This document shows, one piece after another, positions 1 to 8,262 of a stretch of 64,000 bases of DNA. The translations under genes and the position numbers were made by a program. Source of the stretch: Alkalibacterium subtropicum (GTDB taxonomy: Bacteria > Bacillota > Bacilli > Lactobacillales > Carnobacteriaceae_A); NCBI RefSeq assembly GCF_900112455.1, contig NZ_FOLT01000004.1, positions 62,001 through 126,000 on the forward strand, given 5' to 3'. Below the pieces are notes generated by a model, which saw only the letters and a program-made list of their open reading frames with translations, was not told where the DNA came from and ran no database searches. Position 1 is the stretch's first letter. The number at the start of each line of letters is the position of its first letter.

Positions 1-121
1 CGATCCATACTGTCCAGCTTACTTTTCTTTCATGTTTGCTGACCTCTTTGCCTGCGGTCATGCGCTCGTAGGCAGTGACCATCACGACTAAGATAAAAAC
101 GAGCCCTATGAAAATACCCAA
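1..121 (-). CDS. Small membrane protein, partial (C-terminus beyond window)
   Basis: An open frame runs off the left edge. It starts at a TTG at 121, with GGAGGTGGG (133-125) placed 7 nt upstream, a good ribosome binding site. The visible 40 residues begin with one hydrophobic helix (GIFIGLVFILVVMV) followed by a charged segment with several Lys, Arg and Glu. That is the pattern of a single-pass small membrane protein with its tail in the cytoplasm. No family is recognised. The non-ATG start and the truncation by the window edge limit certainty; the ribosome binding site is the main support. Confidence 0.5.
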   Translation of the reverse strand, partial: MGIFIGLVFILVVMVTAYERMTAGKEVSKHERKVSWTVWI

Positions 122-182
122 TTTCCCACCTCCATTTTTTAACAATCAATATAGTGTACATCTAGACGATTGAAACATAGCA

Positions 183-722
183 TCAGACTTTATATTCCAG
201 CTGACAGTCAAAAGGCTCATCTGCAACTAATTTTTCGCTATATTCCTCAGCTTCTTTGCAGCCCACATTTTTATAGAAAGCTATGGTTTCTTCTGACGAG
301 TGAGCAGAAATATAAAGTTTTTCAGCACCCATTTTTTTGGCTTCTCTTGAAGACAAGTCAAATAACTTTTTCCCCAATCCTTTGTGTCGATAACCATAGG
401 AAATATGCAGACTCGAGAGCTGCAGATACTGATGTTTGGAACCTAACCTTTCATTCTCAACAGATGAAAAACCGACCAGCTTGCCTTCCTTAAAGACGCC
501 AATGACCACTCCACTCGCTGCCAGTGTGCCTTTCAGATCCTCTGTCAGTGATTCATAGTCTTTTTTATCCCACTGTTCCTTGAATGCTATGTCCTTCAGT
601 AACCATTTGTCTTTCTCAAAACGCCAGCAGCGTGTAACTTCCTGGAAGCGATCAAAATGCGAAAACAGGTCAAGACTTAAATCCGATGTATTCAACTTTT
701 TGTACTCGTAATCCTGTTCCAT
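183..722 (-). CDS. GNAT family N-acetyltransferase
   Basis: A 179-residue protein with a single GNAT fold. The acetyl-CoA binding region is visible at about residues 100-125, where a beta strand (HKYLQLSSLHIS-like) is followed by YGYRHKGLGKKLFD, the R/Q-x-x-G-x-G/A motif A. The C-terminal AFYKNVGCKEA stretch is the usual motif B end of the fold. These enzymes move an acetyl group from acetyl-CoA to an amine in the cytosol; the substrate cannot be told from sequence. The ATG at 722 has GGAGTG six bases upstream. It is monocistronic, with about 170 nt without a gene on its upstream side. Confidence 0.85.
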   Translation of the reverse strand: MEQDYEYKKLNTSDLSLDLFSHFDRFQEVTRCWRFEKDKWLLKDIAFKEQWDKKDYESLTEDLKGTLAASGVVIGVFKEGKLVGFSSVENERLGSKHQYLQLSSLHISYGYRHKGLGKKLFDLSSREAKKMGAEKLYISAHSSEETIAFYKNVGCKEAEEYSEKLVADEPFDCQLEYKV

Positions 723-891
723 TCATGTCACTCCATTCATCATTATTTTTTAAAGATTCGATAACAGGTCTCTAGCAAGTTGTTCTCGGCTTAAATATCT
801 GTATCGTGCGCTCTCAGCATCATCCTGTCAACCCGTTAAGGTCAAATGTAAGCTTCGTGATTTGGGCTTTTCTGTCCGGGGTATTAACTTT

Positions 892-1422
892 TTAGGCCAA
901 GTGATCAACATCGTATTTCATCAAATAATCAGTTTGTTCATCATCGCCTAGTTTAAAGACATGCTTATCGAACGCGACAAATCCGCTTTTTTCGTAAAAG
1001 TGTATAGCTTCCGTATTCTTTTCCCAGACTCCCAGCCAGACAAAGTCCATCTGCCTGTTTTCAGCCTCTTCGATAGCCTTATCCATCAGCTTGCGGCCGA
1101 TACCCTGCTTTTTATACTTTTTTAATACATAGAGCCGCTGGATCTCCAGAGAATTGCTATACCCTTGTTCTGTCTGAGCATCCTCAAGATTCAATTTCAT
1201 ATAAGCCGCTACGTTGCCTTCCAGTTCCACAGCATAAAAGAGTGAAGCTGGGTTGGCAAGCTCCTGTCTTACCTGTTTTGTATTGATATTTTCCATGAGG
1301 TAATTTTCAATATCTTCTGCTGTATTGTCAGGTCCGAATGTTTCAACAAATGTTTTTTCACTGATGGCTTTGATTTTGTCTAAAAAATCCAGTTCAACCT
1401 CTTTGATTATCAGGTCACTCAT
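892..1422 (-). CDS. PaiA-like GNAT N-acetyltransferase (polyamine type)
   Basis: A 176-residue GNAT protein that resembles Bacillus subtilis PaiA, a spermidine/spermine N1-acetyltransferase, along its whole length. Shared features are the early SEKTFVETFG segment, the SLEIQRLYVLKKYKKQGIG motif A (about residues 92-110), WLGVWEKN (about 128-135) and the C-terminal GDDEQTDYLM. The likely role is detoxification of excess polyamines by acetylation in the cytosol. The resemblance is from memory of the family, so the exact substrate is inference. It starts at the ATG at 1422 after a weak GGCGGGAT. It stands alone between a second GNAT gene and an NAD(P)-binding protein. Confidence 0.75.
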   Translation of the reverse strand: MSDLIIKEVELDFLDKIKAISEKTFVETFGPDNTAEDIENYLMENINTKQVRQELANPASLFYAVELEGNVAAYMKLNLEDAQTEQGYSNSLEIQRLYVLKKYKKQGIGRKLMDKAIEEAENRQMDFVWLGVWEKNTEAIHFYEKSGFVAFDKHVFKLGDDEQTDYLMKYDVDHLA

Positions 1423-1551
1423 TATAATCCCGCCAGTTGGCTTATACTCGCTTTTCTAACTATATAAAACAGGTAGTTCAAGCTGCTTCTTATTCATTAT
1501 ATAAGACACGACATTAAATATAAACACCGCTTCTTCCTGTTACCCTAAATG

Positions 1552-2406
1552 CTACATGAAACTGCCTCTATTCCTTTCAGCAAACTCCCGGAAACTGGTC
1601 GGTTTTTTACCAGTCAGTTTTTCAAACTCGTCTGTCACTTTTTCTGCTGTCCCTAGTCGCGTCATCAAATAGAGTGCCATGGTCACGTTGACATATTTCT
1701 TGTCTAATCCCCGATTATTTATATAGTGACTGCGGTAGCTTAAGAATCCGGGATCGGCATATGATATATGCTTCTTTGTCACCTGACTCAATAGCTCTGC
1801 CACTTCAAAGTAGTCCAGTGACTGGGGACCCGTTAATGTATGAGCCGTGTTTTTATATCTTTCCGGATCTTTAAGTACTGTTGCTATGGCCAGTCCAATG
1901 TCTGCGGCATCGATAAAGCTGGTTTTACTTTTACCCGCCGGCACAAGGATCTTATTGTTTTCTTTTATTTCTTCAGCATGAATGCCGGATAAGTTCTGCA
2001 TGAAAAAGCCGGGGCGGATATGCGCAAAGGGAAGACCCAGTTCAGAGATATATTTCTCAATTTTATGATGCGGAGGAATCGGATTCTTTTCAACGCCCAT
2101 TAACGATAAAAAAGAGACGAGTTTTATGCCATGTTCCTTCATGATTTGAATAAACGGATAGAGGTCTTCTGCTTTTCCCAAATGAGGCGGTCTCATAAGA
2201 AATACTCTATCTACTTCCTGCAGTGCAGCATCGAAGGTTTCCTCTTTCGTGAAATCCAGTTTCACTCGTTCGACATCTTTGCCATATATCTTAAGGAGTT
2301 TCTGTGTATCAGTGCCTGCAACGACGATCGATGCGTTCATTTTGAGCAATTCATTTGCAGCGTATTTCCCTACGGTTCCGGATGCTCCTGTGACAAGTAT
2401 TTTCAT
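1552..2406 (-). CDS. NAD(P)-binding NmrA-like / atypical SDR protein
   Basis: A 284-residue protein that opens with MKILVTGASGTVGKY, a glycine-rich Rossmann dinucleotide-binding motif placed right at the N-terminus as in atypical short-chain dehydrogenases of the NmrA/QOR2 group. The middle (FLMRPPHLGKAEDL, SLMGVEKN, HIRPGFFMQNL) is typical of the NAD(P)H-sensing or quinone-reducing members. It lies one base downstream of the marR-type gene at 2408-2830 and is certainly co-transcribed with it, so it is probably the stress-response output of that regulator. Whether it is an enzyme or a redox sensor cannot be decided here. Confidence 0.8.
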   Translation of the reverse strand: MKILVTGASGTVGKYAANELLKMNASIVVAGTDTQKLLKIYGKDVERVKLDFTKEETFDAALQEVDRVFLMRPPHLGKAEDLYPFIQIMKEHGIKLVSFLSLMGVEKNPIPPHHKIEKYISELGLPFAHIRPGFFMQNLSGIHAEEIKENNKILVPAGKSKTSFIDAADIGLAIATVLKDPERYKNTAHTLTGPQSLDYFEVAELLSQVTKKHISYADPGFLSYRSHYINNRGLDKKYVNVTMALYLMTRLGTAEKVTDEFEKLTGKKPTSFREFAERNRGSFM

Positions 2407-2407
2407 A

Positions 2408-2830
2408 TTAATCCGCCTTTTCTAATATAGTGTTTGCTTTTTCCATCAAACCAATAAATGTACAGAAATCATCCACGCCCATTTCATTTTTAAGTGTTTC
2501 TACTGTTTTGATGTAATCATCAAACGTTGTGTCCAGAAGTTTTTGACCAGCTTCAGTTACTTCGAGAATATAACTGCGCTTGTCTGCTTCTGACTTTCTT
2601 TTCTCAAGGTATTCTTTGTCGACTAATGCATTGACCATTGACGTGACAGAAGGCTTGGCGATCTTAAAAAAATCGCTGACCATAGAGGGTGTGACAGAAG
2701 CATTCTGTTTTCGGATGAAGATCAATACGCCCATTTCACTTGATCTGACAGATATTTCTGATTTTGTGTTCATTTTCAATCGGCAAAACATCCCGATGAT
2801 GTCTGCGCTGTAAAGTAAATACTCACTCAT
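2408..2830 (-). CDS. MarR family transcriptional regulator
   Basis: A 140-residue winged-helix protein. The recognition region is seen at about residues 55-100 (TPSMVSDFFKIAKPSVTSMVNALVDKEYLEKRKSEADKRSY), with the acidic D-K-R wing typical of MarR proteins, flanked by dimerisation helices at both ends. MarR dimers bind palindromes near their own promoter and release them on ligand or oxidant binding. A perfect 10-bp palindrome overlaps the -10 box of its promoter (see 2848-2898), so autoregulation is very likely. The gene is first in a two-gene operon with the NAD(P)-binding protein. The start at 2830 has AAGGAG five bases upstream. Confidence 0.9.
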   Translation of the reverse strand: MSEYLLYSADIIGMFCRLKMNTKSEISVRSSEMGVLIFIRKQNASVTPSMVSDFFKIAKPSVTSMVNALVDKEYLEKRKSEADKRSYILEVTEAGQKLLDTTFDDYIKTVETLKNEMGVDDFCTFIGLMEKANTILEKAD

Positions 2831-2847
2831 GATATACTCCTTAGGTT

Positions 2848-2898
2848 TTTAGTTAGTCTGACTAACTAAATTTTAACTTTACATTACTTGAATGTCAA
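2848..2898 (-). promoter_or_regulatory. Promoter and MarR operator of the marR operon
   Basis: On the minus strand TTGACA (2898-2893) and TAAAAT (2875-2870) are separated by exactly 17 bases. Directly downstream, at 2848-2870, lies a perfect inverted repeat: TTTAGTTAGT, three bases, ACTAACTAAA. The palindrome touches the -10 box and covers the transcription start, where bound repressor would block polymerase. Assignment to the MarR protein encoded just downstream is inference from position and from the usual autoregulation in this family. Confidence 0.8.
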
Positions 2899-2970
2899 TC
2901 TTCAGCTTTAATGTAAGAATGATTTTGATTTTATTTTCTCAAGAGATAGCTACCCTCTATTTCTCATGAA

Positions 2971-3016
2971 TAAAAAAGCGCTGATGAATGAGCGTGTACA
3001 TCATTCATCAGCGCTT
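2971..3016 (-). terminator. Intrinsic terminator after the 3034-4278 gene
   Basis: A perfect 16-bp stem (2976-2991 with 3001-3016) with a 9-nt loop is followed on the minus strand by a run of six T (TTTTTTA). It lies 18 nt past the stop codon of the membrane protein gene. Confidence 0.9.
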
Positions 3017-3033
3017 GCTTTAGTAAAGTGCTA

Positions 3034-4278
3034 TTAAAAAATCCAAGGAAAGATAAAGGCGACAATGGCTGCCCATAATCCGTATATTGGTAAGTACTTA
3101 GTCACAGCATTCTGAACAGGTATCAAATCTGACTTGCCGGTCAGGAACCTGGTATATGCTATTCCTATCCAGATAAGATTAGCCCAGATCAGAACGTTTA
3201 CACCCAAAACAGCCACCCGGTTTGGAGTAATGCCATAAGATGTCAGTCTGAATACTATCGCGGATAACGCTACTGTGTCGATGATCAGTGCAAGAAAAAT
3301 CAGTGCACTGTTAACAAAATCTGAAACCATTCTTCTCCCGTCTGAATCACTTCCTGTAATGGTAAAAATAGTGAGAGCCAGTACAAGCAACAGTACGCCG
3401 TTAAAGGATAATAGAAAATCGCGGTCCATAAATGGATTTTCTCCAATCGACACGACCATGATCAAATAGGCGAGTAATGTCAAAAGAACAAGCGGACTGA
3501 AGATCTTAGCCAGGTAAGATGCAATATGCCGGCCGTATTCTAAATTTCGTATCACAAGGTATGAGGCCACGACCGTGAGTCCCGTTGCACCAAACAAGAC
3601 GACATTCCTGAAGTAAAAATCCGCGATATCCAGACCGGCAAAGTAAAACAGCTGCATCGTCAAGCCGGTCAAGATCATCCCGCTGATCGCCATGCTGGCA
3701 TAAATCACCGCAAATTCCCCGTTAAACTTAAGATAAGTCAGTCGTTCTCGCCCTTTTTTATATGCATTCCCTGTAAATGCCAGTCCCGTGACCACCCATA
3801 AGAATATGGGCAAATGCAGATACGCCAGAATGATGCTGTCCGATTCCTCCATCGGCAGAAGGTTGAGATAAACGAGTGACACAAAGAAGGCGCCTATGAC
3901 CGTATATAAAATGCTTTTCTTCGGAGGATTTCTATACATAAAATATCCGGCTATAAAAGGCACGACACCAAAGACCAGGTTGATTGGTGTAATCAATTCT
4001 TCCAGCGCAAGGTGAAACAACCCGCGTGAAGTCAGCCCGGCAAGTAATGCCATGAATCCCATAAAAAGAAAATCCTTATTCATGAACCTTGCCTTCTTTG
4101 ATCCAGTTTCTTCCTGATAATTCAACCGTTCGTGCCAGACAGCAAGGACCAGTGATTGCGCATTTCTTTCCCAGGCTTCCTCGAATGATCGTTTAAACGC
4201 ATCCGGATCTTCCCGAAAAAGCTTCTCCAGTTCATGCGGGTCATCGATGTTGGAAATGACCTGATTCCTATTACCCAT
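3034..4278 (-). CDS. Polytopic membrane protein of unknown function
   Basis: A 414-residue protein. The first 70 residues are soluble and charged, with a helical segment (DDPHELEKLFREDPDAFKRSFEEAWER) that looks like a protein interaction region. The remainder contains about ten to eleven hydrophobic helices, among them FLFMGFMALLAGLTSRGLF, LVFGVVPFIAGYFMY and ALIFLALIIDTVALSAIVF. It loosely resembles DUF4153-type membrane proteins, but I cannot confirm this. No catalytic motif is visible. It is transcribed alone, with GAGGAGG before the ATG at 4278 and a strong terminator after the stop. Confidence 0.75.
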   Translation of the reverse strand: MGNRNQVISNIDDPHELEKLFREDPDAFKRSFEEAWERNAQSLVLAVWHERLNYQEETGSKKARFMNKDFLFMGFMALLAGLTSRGLFHLALEELITPINLVFGVVPFIAGYFMYRNPPKKSILYTVIGAFFVSLVYLNLLPMEESDSIILAYLHLPIFLWVVTGLAFTGNAYKKGRERLTYLKFNGEFAVIYASMAISGMILTGLTMQLFYFAGLDIADFYFRNVVLFGATGLTVVASYLVIRNLEYGRHIASYLAKIFSPLVLLTLLAYLIMVVSIGENPFMDRDFLLSFNGVLLLVLALTIFTITGSDSDGRRMVSDFVNSALIFLALIIDTVALSAIVFRLTSYGITPNRVAVLGVNVLIWANLIWIGIAYTRFLTGKSDLIPVQNAVTKYLPIYGLWAAIVAFIFPWIF

Positions 4279-4420
4279 AATTGAACCTCCTCATGTTATT
4301 ATCCATTCTGATAAATATATGTACCATTAACGGAGTATTTTGACACCTTTATAGTAGCAGGTATTTTATTGATAAACAATAAATAACCTATGAATATCAA
4401 TATATTTAATGAAATTTTAT

Positions 4421-4454
4421 AAAAATAGGCGCCGCTCCTATGGGAGCGACGCCT
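4421..4454 (-). terminator. Intrinsic terminator after the dus gene
   Basis: Stem AGGCG-x-CGCTCC (4427-4438) pairs with GGAGCG-x-CGCCT (4443-4454) around a 4-nt loop. On the minus strand it is followed by TATTTTTATAAAA. It begins 16 nt past the stop of the dihydrouridine synthase gene. Confidence 0.85.
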
Positions 4455-4469
4455 CTAATGATTATTCAG

Positions 4470-5483
4470 TTAGTTTTCTACAGAAACACTGACGATCTCG
4501 TCTGTCTCTGCTTCCAGATTTTTCTCAAATTCATCCAGCAAGTCACGTACCTGGTCTGTCGTCTTCGTTTCCATCAAAGCGGTTCTCAAGCCACTAGCTC
4601 CGCGAATCCCACGGACATAGATTTTAAAGAAGCGACGCAGTGGTTTGAATGACTGCTGCACTTCTGCTGAAAACTCATACTCGTCAAAGAGATCAAGATG
4701 CAACCTTAAAAGTCCCAGCATTTCCTCGGCGCTATGTTCCCTTGCTTCTGTTTCAAAAGCAAAGGGATTCGTGAAGACACCGCGACCGATCATGACACCG
4801 TCGACACCATATTTTTCAACGAGTTCCAGTCCCGTTTGACGGTCTGGGATATCGCCATTGATGGTGATCAGTGTATCCGGCGCCACTTCATCTCTTACTT
4901 TGACGATATCGGGGATCATTTCCCAGTGCGCATCGTACTTGCTCATTTCTTTTCTCGTACGCAGATGGATCGACAAGTTCACGATATCCTGCTTCAGCAA
5001 GTGAGTGATCCAGTCACGCCATTCATCCAATTTCGTATAACCCAGTCTCGTTTTCACACTGACCGGTAAGCCCCCAGCTTTAGCTGCTTCGATCAGGTCG
5101 GCTGCGACTTCAGGACGACGGATAAGGCCTGAGCCTTTGCCTTTTCCAGCGACGTTGGGCACCGGGCAGCCCATATTGATATCGATACCGGCAAACCCGG
5201 CTTTGGCCATATCGATACTCATCTCGCGGAAGTATTCCGGCTGATCGCCCCAAATGTGAGCAACCAATGGCTGTTCATCTTCTGTAAAGGTCAGTCGTCC
5301 ACGCACACTATTGCGTCCTTCAGGATGGCAGTAGCTGACTGTATTGGTGAATTCAGTAAAAAACACGTCCGGTCTGCCAGCTTCAGCGATGACATGGCGA
5401 AACACGACATTCGTCACATCTTCCATCGGCGCCAGGATAAAGAACGGTTTCGGTAGATCTTTCCAAAAATTTTCTTTCATCAT
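4470..5483 (-). CDS. tRNA-dihydrouridine synthase (Dus family)
   Basis: A 337-residue FMN enzyme that reduces uridines in tRNA to dihydrouridine with NADPH. The N-terminal [13 protein letters not shown] (about residues 17-29) is the FMN-binding start of the TIM barrel. [19 protein letters not shown] (about 102-120) contains the catalytic cysteine C106. VKTRLGY and [13 protein letters not shown] (phosphate/FMN contact) follow in the usual order, and a C-terminal helical tRNA-binding region completes the protein. Length is normal for the family. Which uridine it modifies is not clear, and genomes of this group may carry a second dus gene. Single gene with its own terminator. Confidence 0.93.
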   Translation of the reverse strand: MMKENFWKDLPKPFFILAPMEDVTNVVFRHVIAEAGRPDVFFTEFTNTVSYCHPEGRNSVRGRLTFTEDEQPLVAHIWGDQPEYFREMSIDMAKAGFAGIDINMGCPVPNVAGKGKGSGLIRRPEVAADLIEAAKAGGLPVSVKTRLGYTKLDEWRDWITHLLKQDIVNLSIHLRTRKEMSKYDAHWEMIPDIVKVRDEVAPDTLITINGDIPDRQTGLELVEKYGVDGVMIGRGVFTNPFAFETEAREHSAEEMLGLLRLHLDLFDEYEFSAEVQQSFKPLRRFFKIYVRGIRGASGLRTALMETKTTDQVRDLLDEFEKNLEAETDEIVSVSVEN

Positions 5484-5686
5484 ATATAATCCTTTCGCTA
5501 TTCAAGTCTTATTTAGAGGTATCTGTAGTTTTCTAAACATCTACTATCATTATCAAGATATGTTTTCATGAGAAAGTAATACATATCTAACCTTATCTAT
5601 TTTAACTTTTACAGCGATTTTGTCAAATGTTTGAGTGTCCCTTAACCGATTGAGGCCGGTATTTGTGACCATTTTTTTACTAACAA

Positions 5687-5902
5687 CTAGTTATTCTGAT
5701 TTTTCGAGTCTAAGAGTGTTCCCACAACGATCCCGATCAGCATCCCGATGCTTGAACCGATCGGGATAGCAAAGAGCATCCCTGAGTCTATTCCACCTAA
5801 CAGGCTCGTGACTAAGATCCCTACTGCGCTGCCAGCTACCAGACCCAAGCCAACACCTAGACCTAAATAATAATTTTTGTCGTGTTTGTTTTTATCAGTC
5901 AT
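5687..5902 (-). CDS. Small glycine-rich two-helix membrane protein
   Basis: A 71-residue protein whose start is set by AGGAGAG (5915-5909) six bases before the ATG at 5902; the open frame extends further upstream but without a ribosome binding site and over a neighbouring gene. Two hydrophobic helices rich in glycine (YYLGLGVGLGLVAGSAVGILVTSLL and MLFAIPIGSSIGMLIGIVVGTLL) are joined by a short loop, with charged ends on both sides. Glycine zippers of this kind occur in small membrane proteins of unknown role. It lies about 100 nt downstream of the ECF sigma/anti-sigma operon on the same strand and may be part of its response; that is only a guess. Confidence 0.65.
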   Translation of the reverse strand: MTDKNKHDKNYYLGLGVGLGLVAGSAVGILVTSLLGGIDSGMLFAIPIGSSIGMLIGIVVGTLLDSKNQNN

Positions 5903-5999
5903 ACTTATCTCTCCTAATGATTCTAGCATACCACTTATATCTGCAATTATAGAGGTAAATACTGTACTTGAATGAGTATAATGTTCAACAGCATCATTT

Positions 6000-7256
6000 T
6001 TAATCAAAGTAGATATTCGGTTTCGCAGACGATACTTCGTTGACGTAAAGCGACTCGTACGGAATCTCATCGATATATTCAGAGAAGGCTTCGGCCGTAC
6101 CGTACACACGCACACCATACGTCTCCACGCCATGTTCTTCAACGTACTTCAAAGAATTCTTATAAAATTCCGTCTTATGAGGGGTATAGTCAATAATCTC
6201 GACAAACTCTTCCCTGTCAATTAACCAGCTCAACCGTGATTTAAAGTGTGTTTCATATGCATCCGGGAACATGATTTCAGGATCATGAAATTCTTCCCAG
6301 ACATCATGAAGCATGAATAACGGATATTGCTCCGTATCAGGACTCATGTTTGAAATGGGCTCATCATCAGTATTCGGATTAAACCCTATTAAATGCATAG
6401 GATGGTTGTCACTCCAGCGTGTTTTAGGTTCTGTTGTTCTGACACCTGCCCATACGATATCCAGTTCAGGGTAGCCATTGACGAGTGAGTAAAACTCACT
6501 CATCTTAAGATCATCCTCGAAAAGTATACTCATAGAAATATAAGTCAGGTCATTCAGTTCATTTATATAATCTTGCGTGATCTCATTTTGTCTTTGTGTC
6601 GACCATTCATCCATTTCTTTAGCTTCATCCGATGCATCTTCAGGCGTAGGACGTAGGATATCTTCAAATCCTTTCCAGACATCAAACCGATTTCCGTCAC
6701 CAAAAATACCATCGAAAGCATAAGTTAACTCTCCTCTTCTCATGTCGATAAAATACCGCTGTGTGTCACTTGTAAAAAGGTTTTTCAAGGGATAGCTCAC
6801 TTCATATGTTCCAAATCCCTGAGATTCCTGGAAAGTATATGAGCTGACGACATACCCTGGCATATTCAAGTCAACATACGCTGTCATATCGTAAAAAAAG
6901 TCAGGATATTCTTCTCTTTCTGATTGAGTAACTGCAGTAGGGTCATAATAGAACTGATCTACGACTGCTGAAACACCGTAAAATATGCCAACATACAGTA
7001 AGATCACGATAAATACAGATATCATCACAACCTTTGCAAGCCTGCGATTGACCAGCTTTTTTATATCTTTCGTTTCATCTGCATTCTCTATAGTTTCTTC
7101 AGGATATTCATCTTTCTCTAAAAAATCGTCCGGCAGCTGTTCAGCATAATAGTCTTCAATGGACGCATACTTTTCCAGCTCTTTTTCGACGATCGCTTTC
7201 TCTTCTGCTGTAGCTGTTCCCTCTTTATAACGCTTTAATAACTCTTTAAAATTCAT
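6000..7256 (-). CDS. Membrane anti-sigma factor (sigma-regulatory N/C domain type)
   Basis: A 418-residue single-pass protein. Residues 1-75 are cytosolic (MNFKELLKRYKEGTATAEE start, then acidic), a transmembrane helix spans about 77-98 (VVMISVFIVILLYVGIFYGVSAVV), and about 320 residues are extracellular. This is the layout of Bacilli anti-sigma proteins with Sigma_reg_N and Sigma_reg_C domains, which hold an ECF sigma factor at the membrane until an envelope signal is sensed. The gene overlaps the upstream sigma gene by 11 bases, so the pair is translationally coupled. The assignment to this family is from layout and context; the signal sensed is unknown. Confidence 0.85.
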   Translation of the reverse strand: MNFKELLKRYKEGTATAEEKAIVEKELEKYASIEDYYAEQLPDDFLEKDEYPEETIENADETKDIKKLVNRRLAKVVMISVFIVILLYVGIFYGVSAVVDQFYYDPTAVTQSEREEYPDFFYDMTAYVDLNMPGYVVSSYTFQESQGFGTYEVSYPLKNLFTSDTQRYFIDMRRGELTYAFDGIFGDGNRFDVWKGFEDILRPTPEDASDEAKEMDEWSTQRQNEITQDYINELNDLTYISMSILFEDDLKMSEFYSLVNGYPELDIVWAGVRTTEPKTRWSDNHPMHLIGFNPNTDDEPISNMSPDTEQYPLFMLHDVWEEFHDPEIMFPDAYETHFKSRLSWLIDREEFVEIIDYTPHKTEFYKNSLKYVEEHGVETYGVRVYGTAEAFSEYIDEIPYESLYVNEVSSAKPNIYFD

Positions 7257-7752
7257 ACGGATCCTCCTTCAATGCTTTTCCCAGTTTCTTGCGTGCCCGG
7301 TAAAGTGTCGTTTTCGTATTGCTTTCCGACCAGCCGACCGTCTCTGCGATCTCCTTGATACTCATCTCACTGTAGTAATAAAGATAGATGACCTCCCGGT
7401 AACGATCCGGCTCCAGTTTCATCAGGTGGTCATATAAACGCTGGTCTCGTTCTTTATGTAGATAACTCTTTGCCGGTCCTCTTTGAGACATTTGTGGTAA
7501 GACCTTTTCATAATCCCCCATCGATACAGAGGCGTGTTTCTTTCTTGTCAGATCGATGAAGTGGTTCTTCAGCACCCTGAAAAGCCAGTACTTGAACGAT
7601 CCTTTCGGTACGTTCGAGGCGATAAAGGCCTTGTAGAAGGTTTCACTGACGAGGTCTTTTGCTAAGTCTTCATCTCGTGAGAGACTCAAGGCATAGAGAT
7701 ACAGGCCTTTACGATATTTTTTATAGGCGTTATCCATGGCATCCGACTTCAT
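7246..7752 (-). CDS. ECF-type RNA polymerase sigma factor
   Basis: A 168-residue sigma-70 family protein. Region 2 is at about residues 8-75 (YKKYRKGLYLYALSLSRDEDLAKDLVSETFYKAF, then FRVLKNHFIDLTRKK). Region 4 is at about 105-160 (YREVIYLYYYSEMSIKEIAETVGWSESNTKTTLYRARKKL), a helix-turn-helix for the -35 box. Regions 1 and 3 are absent, as in extracytoplasmic function factors such as SigM. It is the first gene of an operon with its membrane anti-sigma factor (11-bp overlap). AAAGGAGGG five bases upstream sets the ATG at 7752. A candidate self-recognised promoter lies just upstream. Confidence 0.92.
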   Translation of the reverse strand: MKSDAMDNAYKKYRKGLYLYALSLSRDEDLAKDLVSETFYKAFIASNVPKGSFKYWLFRVLKNHFIDLTRKKHASVSMGDYEKVLPQMSQRGPAKSYLHKERDQRLYDHLMKLEPDRYREVIYLYYYSEMSIKEIAETVGWSESNTKTTLYRARKKLGKALKEDPYEF

Positions 7753-7773
7753 CTGAACCCTCCTTTCACTCTA

Positions 7774-7800
7774 TATACGTTTAACTTTGGAAAAGGTTAC
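7774..7800 (-). promoter_or_regulatory. Candidate ECF-type autoregulatory promoter
   Basis: On the minus strand GTAACC (7800-7795) and CGTATA (7779-7774) are 15 bases apart, about 20 nt before the sigma gene. An AAC core at -35 and CGT at -10 fit the usual ECF promoter pattern, and most ECF factors drive their own operon. The match is by eye only. Confidence 0.5.
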
Positions 7801-7878
7801 ACTTTTTTATCATTCTTTTTTTATAAGAACATTCACTCTATACAAAATCTACTCTCTTGATAATCTTTGAGGGCTTAT

Positions 7879-7991
7879 CGGTACAAGTGAAAGTGGATTA
7901 TCTATTTACTTGTTCCAAATAGACAGTTGTGAGACAAGTGACAAGATCAACAGCATCCACTTGTACCGCAAATCTGTATTCGGTACAAGTG
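7879..7991. repeat. Three copies of an 11-bp motif in a gene-free stretch
   Basis: CGGTACAAGTG occurs at 7879-7889 and 7981-7991, and its exact reverse complement at 7958-7968. The 7801-8170 stretch otherwise holds no gene. The spacing (68 nt between the first and the inverted copy, 12 nt between the inverted and the third) suggests protein-binding sites rather than a mobile element. They lie 80-240 bp upstream of the ECF sigma operon and downstream of the diguanylate cyclase terminator. Confidence 0.6.
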
Positions 7992-8170
7992 TCTGTACTT
8001 TAAGGAGTCACATCTACCAAATAAGTCTTCTTTAAAGTCAATAGGAGTTATTTTTCGTCTGGCGAAAATCTTCCTTCTTTATCACCGGCTTATTTAACGA
8101 TGTACTAGACAGATAGTCCTAATATGACAGTGTGAGTTGAACCTATCGTTTTATCTCTTACTATACTATA

Positions 8171-8200
8171 AAAAAAGCTGTCTCTGTATGGACAGCTTTA
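8171..8200 (-). terminator. Intrinsic terminator after the diguanylate cyclase gene
   Basis: A 9-bp perfect stem AAAGCTGTC/GACAGCTTT (8175-8183 with 8192-8200) and 8-nt loop, followed on the minus strand by a run of seven T. It sits about 60 nt past the stop codon at 8263. Confidence 0.9.
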
Positions 8201-8262
8201 TACATATTCTAAAAATAAAGGAAAAAAGTGCGCGGCAGCATTCACAACTTTGTGCCCACAAA

